Source: Gambelia wislizenii (lineage: Eukaryota; Chordata; Lepidosauria; Squamata; Crotaphytidae). From it: a stretch of DNA of 64,000 bases. The notes under the pieces were generated by a model. That model had not been told where the DNA came from. It saw only the letters and a list, made by a program, of their open reading frames with translations, and made no database searches. Location: assembly GCA_030847615.1 (NCBI GenBank), contig JAUMIR010000002.1, positions 202,351,809 to 202,415,808 on the forward strand. Reading direction: 5' to 3'. A program made the translations under genes and the position numbers. This document shows, piece by piece, positions 1 to 25,787 of this stretch; within the stretch, counting starts at the first letter, position 1; every line of letters starts with the position of its first letter.

Positions 1-1330
1 AGGGTTTAGATTATGACCTCAGGGCCTGTGCAGTCATGGGAGAAGATGCACTCCGCACCAGCCTTGCATGGTACTATTTCCGTTCTTCAAAGATTCCATG
101 ATGACCATGGAGGAGAAGAGCCCCAACCCCTAGAAGTGTGTAACCAAGCAGTCAATACCAGATCATTTTTCCCTTGAGGATTGGGCTTGTCCTTACCTTG
201 GTAGTTTCCTAGTGTGTAGCTCGTTCTGGTAGCCATGACTTATGAAGGCTTGGAGTGAGAAGCTAGGCAAGAACAGTTTGCCAAATGTGGCCAAATATTC
301 CCTGCATTATGATTTTTTTGCTTCTGACTTCACCTTTCTCAAAAGGTAGTTCTATGAATGCCCCCAAATGCTCCCAATAAGTGCCTAGCATTGCAGCTTT
401 AGTCCCCTGGGGCTGAACTGCAGGAGGTCAAGGATGCTCCACTATTTCCCTCTTGCAGCTCAGAACATTAAGGAGTTCAGAGTTTGTTTTGACATTGGGG
501 TATCAAAGTGCTGGGAGTGCTTTGGTGACTCACTACCAAAACAGCTTCCCCTGGCCTTCCTCTGTAGAGCTTGTGGCAGGAACAACCATTCCCTTCTCCC
601 CAGTTCCAAACTTAGAAGAGAAAGCCAGAGTTCCTGTCTTCCCCTTGCCAGATTTACTGCACTGAGTAAAAATGTACACCTCTGTTTAAAGATGTTCCCC
701 TGCTTGAAGGTTCTGGCAAGGGTCAGCCCTTTCTGCACATGATAGAAATCGTGTGTAACTACTCTTTGGTCTGGGAGCTGATTCTCTTTGTTATATAATT
801 GGTGCAGGACATACTTAGGTTAAGGATCTCCTCCTTTCCTGCTGAGATACTGAGAGAGGCTTCTAGTTGAAACACAGGCTTCATTTTAACAAGGTTGAAA
901 AGCAGCATATTTGTGGCTCTTAAGCTACAGTATGAAGTTTGAAAAGACTTGCTTTTATTTCTCACTGAGGTGCTCAGTGAAATCCTTTAGCGTGGAACCT
1001 GCTTGTCTGGCAGAATACATTGCATCACTTATACTATGGCCAAAGTCTTAACTACAGTTGAGCCAGTTTGTTCAGGGAAACAGCATGCTGTGAAGGCTGT
1101 GTGTTCTGTGGAATATTTTTGATCCCAAGTAAAGCTCCTTTTGGGCTCAACAGCACCTTCTGGTGGCTACTTACTCTTGAAAAACAAAAGAGGTGAGAAA
1201 AAATTGTAGGTGTTTGCTTGTAGGATAAATAGTAGCAAAGGCAGATAATGAAACTTTCTCTCCTAGATCAGACTAATTGCTCAAGCTTTATAATGGAGGG
1301 GATTATGACTTTTTTTATTTGCTTATGAAG
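1..1330 (+). other. P4HB intron sequence at the left edge
   Basis: Lies upstream of P4HB coding exon 3. No segment encoding the missing first thioredoxin domain (first CGHC site, GYPTIKFF region) is found, so this is read as part of intron 2. I see no repeat I can name. Confidence 0.7.
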
Positions 1331-15313
<13,983 letters not shown>

Positions 15314-16290
15314 AGATGAGTCCAATCTGCATATCCCCCAGACACTACACTGTGGCTGCCTACTCATGCAGTCAAGCAGGTCCAGAAACAAATTCTAACC
15401 AGAAGACTGATGCTGGCTGAAGAGTACAGGGAATGGTCTAAAGTAACCTTTCATCCTAACCTGCCTGTCAACTGATTGTTCTCGTCTTATTTTTCTGTGT
15501 TTGAAAAGGGGACCGACTAGGTAGCCTGCCCTGCTGGGTTTTTTTTGTTTATTTTTTCATATACACACTGTGATGTACATTTTCTTTTCCTAGCGTGTTC
15601 TGTGATCTGGGTAAAAGCAGATTGAAATGGCAGTGTGTCCGATTGCCTAACTTGGGAGCCTCACCAATAATGCCTCCTTCAAGCTTTAGTCATACTTGTC
15701 AAAATGTCATGAGCTGCTGTTGGCCCAGCGGGCTCTTGGTTACCGTCTCAGCTGTCCTCTGTTTTCGTTTTTGAGGGGCCACTCCAGCATGGAGGCCACA
15801 CCTAGGTTGATCACCGTGGTGCCCATGGAAAGGAAAATGAATAAGCAGGGTGGGATATGCCCTCTTAACTCACTGTATAGTCTTGCTTCCCCTTTATGGC
15901 TGAACAATATGTCGCTCTCTTCCAAAGATCAGGAGGGGTAGGGAGACTTGCCGCTGAGGAAGGAGTACCCAGTTGCCTCCTCTCCCAAGGCAAAAATCTG
16001 ATTCACGCCACCACCCTGCCCCTGAACAAACATAAGACCTGCTCATTGCTTTGTGAATGGGTTTCCCAGGTTATTTCCAGAGCTGTTTGGAAAATGGCCT
16101 GCCAGAATGCAACAAAAACGGACACTCAGTAACTAGGATTTTTTGTTTTTGTGGGGGTACTTGAGAGCCAAGGAGTGCTATGGGAAGGGGAATGTGTGTT
16201 TCAGCAGAATTGGAATTTGTTTTGTGCATCCATGATGCAAAAAGAAATGGAACTCATTGGCCAAATAAAGTTGATTTTAATAACTATCCT
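15314..16290 (+). other. P4HB: P4HB 3' untranslated region
   Basis: About 980 bases follow the P4HB stop without any other supported gene. Open frames here (for example at 15696-15941) show no protein-family features. The region ends about 20 bases after the AATAAA signal. The exact cleavage site is inferred. Confidence 0.75.
16264..16269 (+). promoter_or_regulatory. P4HB: P4HB polyadenylation signal AATAAA
   Basis: Canonical AATAAA about 950 bases after the P4HB stop. It is followed within 40 bases by a T/GT-rich stretch (cctgtttctgtctgttttat) typical of the downstream element. Confidence 0.8.
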
Positions 16291-16475
16291 GTTTCTGTCT
16301 GTTTTATTTGGTTTCTTTTAAAACAGTCCTTCTCAAAGTTGTTTTCCATGGACCAGTGCTTGTCCCTGAGCCATTGGCTACCTTGATGGGTTTCCAGGTA
16401 GGAAAGAAACAGGTGTAGCTAATAGACATAAATACGGTACCAGTCCTTAGCACACAGGAAGGGGATGTGGAATTA

Positions 16476-16720
16476 CAGTAGGACCCCCTTATCCACTGGG
16501 GATTGGTTCTGGGGGGGTGGATACAGAAAACCGTGGATAATAACAAACACTATTGAAAATGATGGGATTTCCTGTTTAAAATACCATAGAGTTGCCTTGG
16601 AGGACCTATAAAATGGCTAGAGAGGACACATTTTCTAGGAAGACTATGGTCGGTGTGCTGTTTTGTGTCCCGTGGATAATTGAATCTGGATAATGAATCC
16701 ATGGATACAGAGGTCCCACT
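16476..16720. mobile_element. TA-flanked miniature DNA transposon (Tigger/mariner-like)
   Basis: Begins 'cagtaggacccccttatcc' after TA and ends with the inverted counterpart 'ggatacagaggtcccacta'. The interior has the paired 'ccactggggattggttctgg' and 'tgaatccatggata' blocks seen in other copies of this family in the window. No coding capacity. Ends are diverged, so limits are approximate. Confidence 0.55.
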
Positions 16721-16909
16721 ATACCTGTCCTCCACATCAAATAGCTTCCAAAGCTCTGCTTTAAGAGGGTGCCTGACACAGACCTGCAAGGCTGAATATG
16801 GATTAAGAATTTTCTTTTGGTACAACTTGCTTGATTCACTATATGCTTTTACCTAGGCTTTGCATAGCGCGGGATGAGTCCTTCCTGAATCTTTGTTTGC
16901 GAAGAAAAG

Positions 16910-16911
<2 letters not shown>

Positions 16912-16945
<34 letters not shown>
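16912..16945. repeat. (GA)n microsatellite
   Basis: About 16 uninterrupted GA dinucleotides downstream of P4HB. Confidence 0.9.
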
Positions 16946-16950
<5 letters not shown>

Positions 16951-17302
16951 ATTGTGAATATAGAATGTGAATATTTGTCTGATAGCGTTAGTCCAATATT
17001 TTAAAAGCAGAAAATCCTAGTCTGGGTGGCCAGTGCATGTGTAGTAGGGTTACATTCAATGTCACACTGTGATGTGTCACCAAGGGGATGCAACTTGCTT
17101 GTTTCCCCTCCTCCTTGTAGTCCTCCACACCTTCTCAAAAACAGGCTTGAGGCTGAGAGTCTTATTCTTTGGGAGCTGGTCTTGAGGAGTATGGTGGCAC
17201 TGGTGTGGAGAGAGGGGACCCATTCCCGCAATCTGTTCTCCAGCTGATGTTTCAGTTTGGATATTACACTAGTGAATACACGTCAGGGAAAATCTGCTAG
17301 GG

Positions 17303-18614
17303 CAGTAGTTTTTAATCTTCATTAATTTTTTTAAAACCAGGGACCCCGTTTTTGATGGGGAAAATTGCAGCGATGAAAATGTCTGTCCTCCCTAAATTAA
17401 TGTTCTTATTTCAAAATCTGCCAATTATAACGAACGACAAGGCATTCCAAACCTGGAAAAGAGACTTAAGTGATTTCATTTGGAATGGTCGTAAAGTGAG
17501 AATTAAGTGGCAAACATGCGTAGTTGTTTAAGTGAATGGATAAAACTCGGAGATCCAAAACTACTAACGTTAGAAGGAGCCGGATTAAGATTAGGTTGGC
17601 ATGCCTATTTAGGATATAACAAGGCGGCAATACATAAAGACTTCAGTAATCATATTGTACGTAGAGCACTGTTACAAGGTTGGAACAAAATACATAAACA
17701 TTACTTCAGGAAGATGCCGAAATGGATCTTGTCGGCGGAGGCTTTCTTTGGAAGATGGGGTTGTTTGGCAAACCAAATAAATGGATTGTCTATAAGGAAC
17801 TGGTTAAGGGCAGCCTGTAATTAATTATTGTAGGAGAAGGTGGAATATTGATAGAGACATCGAGATACAGCATATAATTACTGCAATATAGAAACACAGA
17901 TATGATACATAAAGAATAGGATATGGATCTAGGAGACGAGAAAGGAAGGGAAGAGGAACAAGGAGCGGGAAGAGAACTATAGTAAGAGATGAGAGGAGAA
18001 TAACATAAACTAAAGAAAAGTACAACTGAACGACATTTTAGTAGGGTATAGGAAGGGAGTTATGAAGCAATAAAACATAACAAATCCTTTGTGTTATTTT
18101 GCATGGTGGAAGTCACTTTGTTTTTATCCTTTTTAATTGATACATTAAATTCATTTTACATTATTTTAAGATACTATGGATAAAACATGGGAAGTTGGTT
18201 ATAAATTTCCATTGTATATGTATGGGTATCGTAATAATAAAAAGTAATATGAAAAAAATAAAAATAAAACCAGGGACCCCATTTAAATATCTTTTGTTGC
18301 CGTGGACTCCCAAGACTTAAGTCAAGATTTAAAACCCTAATAATAATACCTCATGATAACACACACCATCCATTAAACCTTCCCTCAGAAGCACTGGAGG
18401 ATGGGAGAAAACTTTTCTCGTGTTTCTGTTTGTGGTTAGAATGGATTGAATGGCAATGTGCAGGTCAAGCCAGCCAACCTTTGCCTTGGTTTCTGTCACA
18501 TTGCCTCTGCACTGCAGGGAGGAGGTGGGCTGAGCAGTCTTCAAGCCTTTGCAGACCCCCTGTGATGTCAATGGACCCCTGGGGGAAGGTCCCCAGACCA
18601 CAAGTTAACCACTG
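17303..18614. mobile_element. hAT-like non-autonomous element interrupted by an L1
   Basis: Left end 'cagtagtttttaatctt' and right end 'caagttaaccactg' match the terminal inverted repeats of the intact relative at 43239-43642. The segment 18281-18614 aligns with that copy along its length ('atttaaatatcttttgttgc', 'gaatggcaatgtgcaggt', 'cagggaggaggtgggc'). The L1 insertion at 17348-18265 splits it. The right-hand 8-bp target duplication is not clear. Confidence 0.7.
17348..18265 (+). mobile_element. 5'-truncated L1 LINE insertion, ORF2 3' end
   Basis: Translation near 17372 gives an L1 ORF2 C-terminal block ([14 protein letters not shown], then [12 protein letters not shown]). A second block in another frame reads [13 protein letters not shown] and GWHAYLGYNKAA up to a stop at 17824. 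A small deletion or frameshift near 17505-17530 separates them, so it is dead. The 3' end is an A-rich tail (18251-18269). The 15-base sequence 'aaaaccagggacccc' occurs on both sides (17333-17347 and 18266-18280), a clear target-site duplication. Confidence 0.85.
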
Positions 18615-19499
18615 CTAGAGAATACAAAATTGGACAATAACTAAGGCAGGATGTATAGAAATCAGACTTTTGAAGGGATGACTTATCCATGGTAAGCATC
18701 CTTAGGGTGGGTGGGAGAACTGTTGCCACTTTCTTGGAAATGCAATACATGTTATGTACAGGAAGGATTCTATGCAAAACATGAACATTAACTTAAATGC
18801 AGTGTCTAGGAAATTGTTGTATGAGGGAACAATTAAACTTACCATCTTCTCTATCTCACTGAGTGGTGTAATGTGGGGGTTGAGCTTCTGTTTCATGGCG
18901 GGGGGGGGCTTGATGTAGGGGATTCTATGACTTATTTCTCAGCTCAAAATATGAAAATGGTTATCTTAATTGCCTATTTTCCTCTTCACTCCCAATTCCT
19001 CTTGTATATTTTCTCTTGGACTATAAGCTTCTGTTAAAAAAGGTAAAGCCACTTTGAGTGAAAAGGCAGAAAAACTGTGTATAAATATATTAACATGTAG
19101 AAACAAGATTTTAAACCAGTCTGTTTACAAGTTCTCTGCTTATGTGGAGTTATAATAAGGAAGTGTGCAAATCCCCATAATTGATAGAAACTGAACTGGG
19201 CAATGTAATTATGTTGATTTTGTTTTACCTAGGAAGCTTACAGCAGGTAACTTAGTGAGGGGGAATAGTTGTCTCCATGCTACTGTGGTCTTAGGTGGGA
19301 ATTGTGTAGCCCTTTGGATGTTGGACTGCCACTCCCAGCAGTCTTAATCAGAGAAGACAATGGTGGGGCATTCTGGGGGTTGTGCATGAACAACATCTGG
19401 AGGATGAAGATGCCCACCCTGAACTAGACCAAGATTTTAAACGACATCTGAAAATATATTCCAGCAAAGCTTCAAAGATAAGGAATTTGCAAATGGTGA

Positions 19500-19800
19500 G
19501 CAAACTACCTAGAAATAGTTTCCTGTAATGATTGGGATGGTACTGGAGGAAGCACCTGATGTTTTTTTAACAGACAAGGGTGATCTGTAAAGTATGTTAG
19601 GCCCGGGATATTTAGGACTTTATACATCATGGCCAACACGTTGAATTGTGTGCTGTCCAGGAAGGCTCTAGAGTGCTGACGTAATGGCGCACTTAAATGG
19701 TGAGTCGCCTGTAAGCTGAGCTGTGGCTCTGCATCATCTGAACTCCACAGCCTACGTATGTGCAAGCCAAGCAATTTGGCATGATTCATTAGATGTTACA
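19500..19800. repeat. LINE-derived interspersed repeat fragment
   Basis: Contains 'atatttaggactttatacat' and 'aacacgttgaattgtgtgct', phrases of the same squamate repeat family whose other end is seen at 2030-2290. No intact reading frame. Confidence 0.45.
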
Positions 19801-20025
19801 TAATTTGGCTTCTATACATCCTGGGGAAGACATCCACATGCCCACCCAGTCTGATGGAATTTTAGTCAGCAGTCTCACTGGCATCTGAGATTTCACCAGA
19901 CATCGGTCACATTTCAAGAAAATCTATTAATTTGCTCATGTGTATATTTTAAAGAGAGCAACTTCAAAGAAGCTGAATCCTATACTAAACAAGCATGTTC
20001 TACATCTGTTAGCAGTTGTGACACA

Positions 20026-20175
20026 GGTGGTGGTGTGGTGTCAAGAGCACTAAACTAGAACACTCAGGTTCAAGTCAGTGATTTTGGGTCAGACTTTTTA
20101 AAATGAAACAAGGGGAACAGTTTCAACACCCTGTGCTCCTGAAAAAGCGGGATATATAAATGTAATCTAAACAAA
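20026..20175 (+). repeat. tRNA-derived SINE, internally deleted
   Basis: Has a tRNA A-box-like start ('ggtgtggtgtcaagagcac'), a B-box-like 'ggttcaagtc' and an end 'aaaaagcgggatatataaat' typical of squamate SINE tails. The middle is shortened. Confidence 0.5.
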
Positions 20176-20669
20176 CTATGTGCACTTCTGCTAATAAGCT
20201 ACAGTGTCAGAATTATGAGGCAACAGTGGTAGCTGCGAAGTTGGAACAGAGTGGCCAGCCCCAATGAAAAGAAGCCTTGTTTATTCTAAAAAGAATACTA
20301 TGTTCTTCCAGATCAGGGATGGGAAGGAAATATTTCTTTTTTAAAAAAAACACAACAGGTTGGTTTTCTAGTGCCTCCTTCAACCAACTACCCCCCAAAA
20401 GGCTGAAATCAGCCCAAAATGGCAACCAGATGGAAAGCAACATCACTACCAGTGTGCCTGGATGCTTGGGTGTGGCCTGTAATGGTAAGAATTGCCCTCC
20501 ATCTGTGCATTTATTTACCCATCCCATTTCAGATCACGTGGAGCTACAGTTCCCAGCATTTCTTATCATTGGTGATGTTGGCCATGGCTTTTGGAACTTG
20601 CAGTTCTACAATATCTGGAGATCACCACAATTCCCGTTCCTACTTTAGCAATTCATACTGCTTGGAGTG

Positions 20670-20876
20670 CAGTTGGCACTCTGTATTCATGGATTCCACC
20701 ATCCACAGCTTGAAAATGTTAAAGAAATAAATTCCAAATCAATCAAACCTTTTTATATTTTATATAAGGGTCACCATTTTATTATGCCATTGTATACAAT
20801 GGGACTTGAGCAGCCATGGATTTGGTATCCACTGGGGTCCTGGAATAAAACCCCAGCAGATACCAAGGGCCCACTG
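20670..20876. mobile_element. TA-flanked miniature DNA transposon (Tigger/mariner-like)
   Basis: Ends 'cagttggcactctgtattc' and 'gataccaagggcccactg' are inverted relatives. The interior has 'tatataagggtcaccatttt' and 'gtatccactggggtcctgg'. The right end is followed by TA. Same family as 16476, 25308 and 63620. Confidence 0.65.
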
Positions 20877-21189
20877 TACCAACAATTGATAGGGAATTCC
20901 AAAATTCAAAGGAAGTTAAGTTGGTTCATAAAAATATATTTCTAGTTGGGCAATACTGTTACAAAGTTGAACCAAAATGCTGAGCAAGCATGTGAATTCT
21001 CCAGAATTCTTAAGCAGGTGGTGCTGATACTGAAGAGTGTGTGGGGTGGGGAGGCAGTGCATGAAATAAAACCAACACTGGCTCAGTGTAGCCAAAGCCT
21101 GCCATCCAGTCACATTCTTAACAGATGGTATCAGCAAAAACTGGATTTGATTAGGTTAAACTTCAGTCTAAAAAGGGGGTATGTCAGCA

Positions 21190-21290
21190 TCCAGGTATTG
21201 GATTGCAACTTCTATCAGCCTTAGCCAATGAATTATGGAAGTTGCAATTCACCAGCATCAGGAGGACAATGTTTTCCCCATCCCTGATCT
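21190..21290. repeat. Short palindromic 'cctgatgc/gcatc' squamate repeat copy
   Basis: 'gattgcaacttctatcagcc' and its inverted counterpart 'gaagttgcaattcaccagca' flank a short centre. This resembles the many foldback SINE-like copies in the window (best copy at 48077-48184). Confidence 0.5.
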
Positions 21291-21495
21291 GCATGGCACT
21301 GTTCAGGTTTTAAGGTTCAATTTAGGGTTGCTGGGACAAAGAAACACAGTGGCTGTCACTCTGTTTTTTTAAATATAAAATTAGCAATAATTTGGATCTA
21401 TTTCAAGACTTAAGTCAATTAGTTTCCTTGGTAAGCAAAAAACAAAAGTAACATGGGAACGTCTATGGTGAAAGTAATGGTTAATCAGTAAGTAA

Positions 21496-21645
21496 GAGGA
21501 TCTTGTAGCACCTTTGAGACTGGGAGAAAAAAAATTGTAGCATAAGCTTTCATAGACTTAGTCTACTTCCTCAGATGCTGGAATTAGTATGCTACAATTT
21601 TGTCTCTCTCAGTTAATCTCAAAGGTGCTACAAGACCCCTTTGTT
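21496..21645 (-). repeat. Foldback repeat, probable Penelope-like element fragment
   Basis: Two long inverted arms: 21500-21544 ('cttgtagcacctttgagac' then 'attgtagcat') and 21589-21638 ('atgctacaattttg' then 'ctcaaaggtgctacaag'). The region between encodes, on the minus strand, a hammerhead-like core. Such motifs are known in Penelope-like retroelements. Assignment rests on pattern recognition only. Confidence 0.6.
21541..21580 (-). ncRNA. Decayed hammerhead ribozyme-like core
   Basis: Minus-strand order: stem I 'gcat', CTGAGGA (consensus CTGATGA, one change), stem II 'gtagac-taa-gtctat', GAAA, then 'GCTT' and stem I return 'atgc'. The AGCT after GAAA is a self-complementary short stem III followed by U at the cleavage position, as in dimer-acting hammerheads of Penelope-like elements. 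The U-to-G change in the core should abolish activity. Likely a fossil. Confidence 0.5.
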
Positions 21646-22254
21646 TACTGATATTCCAGACTAACATGGCTATGTCTTTGAATTCTACCTGTCAGGGAAA
21701 ATAAGTGTTGTGATCAGAAATCTATGGCCCCCTTTGGGTAATTTTAATCACCAGGCAAAAGGCACCAACTACTCTTGTTAAGGTTGTAAATCTGTCATTT
21801 GATGTTTTAGTTTCTGTTCTTGCCCCTCAAGGTTAGACAAGCAGAAATGAAGGCAGCTAACTTTCGTTTCTCTTGAAAGAGGTTGGGTGCCTTGAAAAGA
21901 ATTCCATTATATAAGCAAGAGAGGGTTTTGGAGCTTTGCGATTTGGGGCTCCATCTTTCAATGTTAGTTTTGAAGAAGCTTTTGGGGAACACAGAAGCAG
22001 GAATGGATGCTTTCTGTACTTCACTTTGATTTGTTACCTTTTTACAATAAAAGCTATGAAAGACTTTTAGCCTTTATTGAACTCCTTTACCAGAGGTATG
22101 CAAGTTTTGCCCAAAGCCCAATTTTTTGGCTGCAAACTCTGAAACAGTCTCACTGCTTTACTAAGCAGAACGGACATTGCATTTTTTACAACACTACCAT
22201 AATAGTTAATTTTAGACTATGTACTATAGTAAATCTAAGAGCCCAAATACCCTA

Positions 22255-22473
22255 AAGGTACCAGATCCCAACTGATCTTGGAAGCTAAGCAGGGTCAACC
22301 TTGGTTAGTACTTGGATGAGAGGCTGCCAACAAATACCAGGTGCTATAGGCTATATTTCAGAAGAAGAAAAGTGGCAAAACCACCTCTGAGTATTCCTTG
22401 CTTAAGAAAACTGTAGGAAATTCATGAGGTTGCCATAAATCAACAGGTTACTTGAAAGCACATACACACACTA
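22255..22473 (+). repeat. 5S rRNA-derived SINE (5S-Sauria type)
   Basis: 22255-22353 is recognisable as 5S rRNA: 'gatcttggaagctaagcagg' then 'ggttagtacttggatga' (A-box and C-box of the internal RNA polymerase III promoter) and 'taccaggtgctataggc'. It is followed by a SINE tail ('gtggcaaaaccacctctgag', 'catgaggttgccataaatc') ending in short CA repeats. 5S-derived SINEs of this kind are known from squamates. Confidence 0.85.
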
Positions 22474-24744
22474 TTGTAAATCTACTAGTTAAATGTTGGT
22501 ACTCCTTAATTAGTGGTGCTTAGATGGATTCTCATGACCCTGAGAGGGTGATCACTACCACTGTTTTACAGAGGTGGTGCTAGGGTAGTGGCCTGAGTTA
22601 TGGTAGAATTGCAGCAAGATCTGGGTTCTGCATCTTACATGTATTTTTCCTAGTCTCTCCAAGAGGAGCAGGCAGCCATGGCTTCCATATGTTCATGTCC
22701 TACAACTTCCATCAGAACTAGACACCTTAACCAATTGTGAGAGTTGTAATACAAAAAATAAAAAAACACCCAGAGGGCTACAATTACTCATCCCTGCTCT
22801 ACAGCCCTCAAAATGGCCTAAAAATTTTGTTTTTAATTGCCTCCAGGCTGACTTCTGTGAATGGGTGAGCTCCAAGAGTTCTGGTCCTCAACAGTTTTGC
22901 TCAAGTCTTGCAAACTCAGGGCCGTGGCTTCTTTGATTGAATCTCTCCACCTGGAGTGCAATCTTCTTTTCCTACTCCCTTCAACATTACTGAGCATTAT
23001 CACCTAAATAGTAATCCACTTCTATTTCGGTCTGCTACAAAATGCCTCTAGTTCATACCACCTTTTCATCTTCCACAACTGAGAATGATGGGAGTTGTAA
23101 TTCAATACATATGGAGGATGCTGGGTTGGGGAAGCCTGCCCTATAAAACAGGCAGCTCTCTTGGCAAATCAGTATTTGGCTTGAACAACAAAACAGAGAG
23201 ATAAATAGAAACAGAAATTCTTACCTAGCCTACCATAAAACAACACTGCTACAGTATTAGGTAAATTTAATGCTCTCAAAGAATCACGCAGATTCTATAG
23301 GTCATAATGCTTTGAACTCTGATTCAAATACATAGTGTCTAGAGAAGCATGCCCTATACAGTGATTATCTGTCACATCTATGAGATCCTGACAGGTGTCC
23401 AACTTGTCAGCCACTTGTACTGAAAATATTGTTGTAAGTAAATATGCCTTTCTGTCATATGAGGGGAGTGAGGGTGCCTCCTCTGTCTTTGAATGGCAGT
23501 GGCAGCACCAGCCCAGGAAAACAAGTTGCTGCCTGTAGGAGAGGAAAAACTCATTGGGGGGTGTGTGTGTTTTCTTTCTCTGCTCAGTTGGGGCATCAGA
23601 CAAGTTGGTACTTGGATTCTGATAGCTCCCCAAATAGTTTCTGCTCCATAGGTTATTCCAAACAGCTTTCTTACTTATTAACACTGTGTGAGTGTGCCTG
23701 AATTTATTTGATGGCAGGTGAAGGATAGTGGTTGTCTGCCAAATGCAACTTGAGCAGCATGAGTGGTAGAAGGTTATGTGGGAACAAAGGAATGAGTTGA
23801 AGGAGAGAAGTAGTTGTACAAAGGCTGCTCATGATGCCCTTTTGGTTTCTGATCTTGAATACACTAGCAGTGCATCCCCGGCCCCCAGACTTCCTCTCCA
23901 GCCATGGGGCCAGAATGCCTTTGCATTCTTAAGGAAAAGGAAGACTTCACTCTTTTATCTATGCTATGTGAAATACATGCCTCCCTACACGTAAAGCAAA
24001 AAAGGGCTCCCTCTTTGCCTCAGTTTGAATGTCAGTTGAATGTCAGTTATCCATGTTTAGGGTGAAGGTGGCTTTATTCACTTATTTAAAATGGAATGTT
24101 CCTAAAGTTCTGACTAGTAAAAGGCTCCCAAGACATTCAGCAGTAGATGAAAATGAATGCATGATACATAATAAGATTTCTTTAAAGGAGAAGGGTGACT
24201 TTCAACAGTTCTTGGGGCACAGTGCTGGAAGATGTGTCTCCCTTGCTGCTGAATTTGCTGCTACAGGAGTGTAATACACAGGTTTTTTTCCCCCTTTTAA
24301 AACAAGATGCATGCTCCCTATACACCTTTTCTACAAGTGCAATGCCACTCCTGGGAGTGCACCGTTCACTAGGAAGCAAGGCACATAGAGAACACACACC
24401 ATGTTTTAAAGGGGAAAACACCAGCAAATTCAGGTGGGTGGGTGGGGATCCTGGTGGGTTCAAAGAACCCAACACACTCCCCCAGTCCCTACAAAGTGTC
24501 CCCCATCATCTTAGGTGGTGCTGCTGTGACACTTTCAACTACTTCAGCCACCTCTGGTGTCATCTGCCAACCAAGGTGAATTAGCTCCAGATCTTTTACA
24601 CCTGGGAAGTGTAAAAGGTCAACTCACACAAGCAGCTGGATAACACTCACAAATTCCTAGATCTTCCTGGTCTTAGGAGAGGTTAATGAAGGTTTTGGCA
24701 GGCTCCTGACAGAAAATGTTAACTCTCCAAGCCTTAGATCGGGT

Positions 24745-24840
24745 GGGAACATGTGGTCCTCCAGATGTTGTTGGACTGAAACTATCATCAACCATAGCCT
24801 ATATAGCCAATGGTGAGGAACACTGGAAGTTGCAATTCAG
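24745..24840. repeat. Short palindromic squamate repeat copy
   Basis: 'cctccagatgttgttggact' with the inverted half 'gaagttgcaattcag' after a 'gccaatggtgagg' centre. Diverged copy of the foldback family. Confidence 0.5.
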
Positions 24841-25307
24841 CAATAAGGACCATGATTCTCACTCTCTTATATACCATTACTGAGGCATTTAGCCTGACAT
24901 TAAAAGCTAATGAGCTTTCCCTAAGCAGACACCCACCAGATATTTTGGGCTACAGCTTCTACCCGCCCTTACCAGCATGGCCAGTGGTCTAGCATAACAA
25001 ATTGTAGTCCAAAGATGTGGAGTGCACCAAGTTGTCTATGGCCCTACTGACATCTCATTCTTCTGTCTTCAGTTGGGTTATTGAAAAGAAAAAGAGAACA
25101 GTTTCTATATTCCAGTGTGTGCCAGCAGGGAATGTTTTCATCTTGCAAATCCCAGAACACCACAAAAACAGGGAGCTGTGGGGAGTCTCATTACAGCTCC
25201 AGTCTTCACAATTGCACTGTTTTATCCTCCAGTGCCTGCTGAAGTGGCCAATGAAAGCAGATGACTTTATATCATTACTTTTTACAGAAGCATATGCTTT
25301 ACTTATG

Positions 25308-25541
25308 GAGTTGTCCCACCACATTCATGGATTTGGCATTCATGGATTTAAGTATTCACGGCTTGAAAATATTCTTTAAAAAATAATAATCCAGAAAGCA
25401 AACCTTGATTTTGCCATCTTATATAAGGGACACCATTTTGCTATGCCATTGCATATAATGGGACTTGAGTATTCACAGATTTTGGGTATTCACAGGGGGT
25501 CCTGGAACCAAACCCCAGTGAATGTGAAGGGACAATTGTAT
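25308..25541. mobile_element. TA-type miniature DNA transposon (Tigger/mariner-like)
   Basis: Left end 'gttgtcccaccacattcatg' and right end 'gaatgtgaagggacaattg' are inverted copies. The interior 'cttatataagggacaccatt' and 'gggggtcctggaaccaaacc' is shared with 20670-20876 and, inverted, with 63620-63840. Confidence 0.7.
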
Positions 25542-25736
25542 TTTTTCAGGAGGAGCTGCTCTCATCCAGTGGCTCAGATAGGGATGTTATTTTTTGGGGG
25601 TGCACAAGCATAAGGATGTGTGGGGGAGATATATAATGGGGATGGTATCTCTAGGACTCAAGGTGTTTGCTTTGGTACTTTTCTTTTAGAAAAATATTAA
25701 ACAATTTTCCATATCTAAAACAATATACAAGGGATA

Positions 25737-25787
25737 ATACACACACGCGCGCACACACACACGCGCGCACACACACACTCACACACG
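25737..25787. repeat. Alternating CA/CG microsatellite
   Basis: Alternating purine-pyrimidine tract with two CGCGCG blocks inside CA runs, about 40 bases unbroken then 'ctcacacacg'. The composition favours left-handed DNA. Confidence 0.9.

Noticed and set aside
17507..17824. 105-codon open frame
   Set aside because: It is part of a dead L1 ORF2 C-terminal region, not a host gene.
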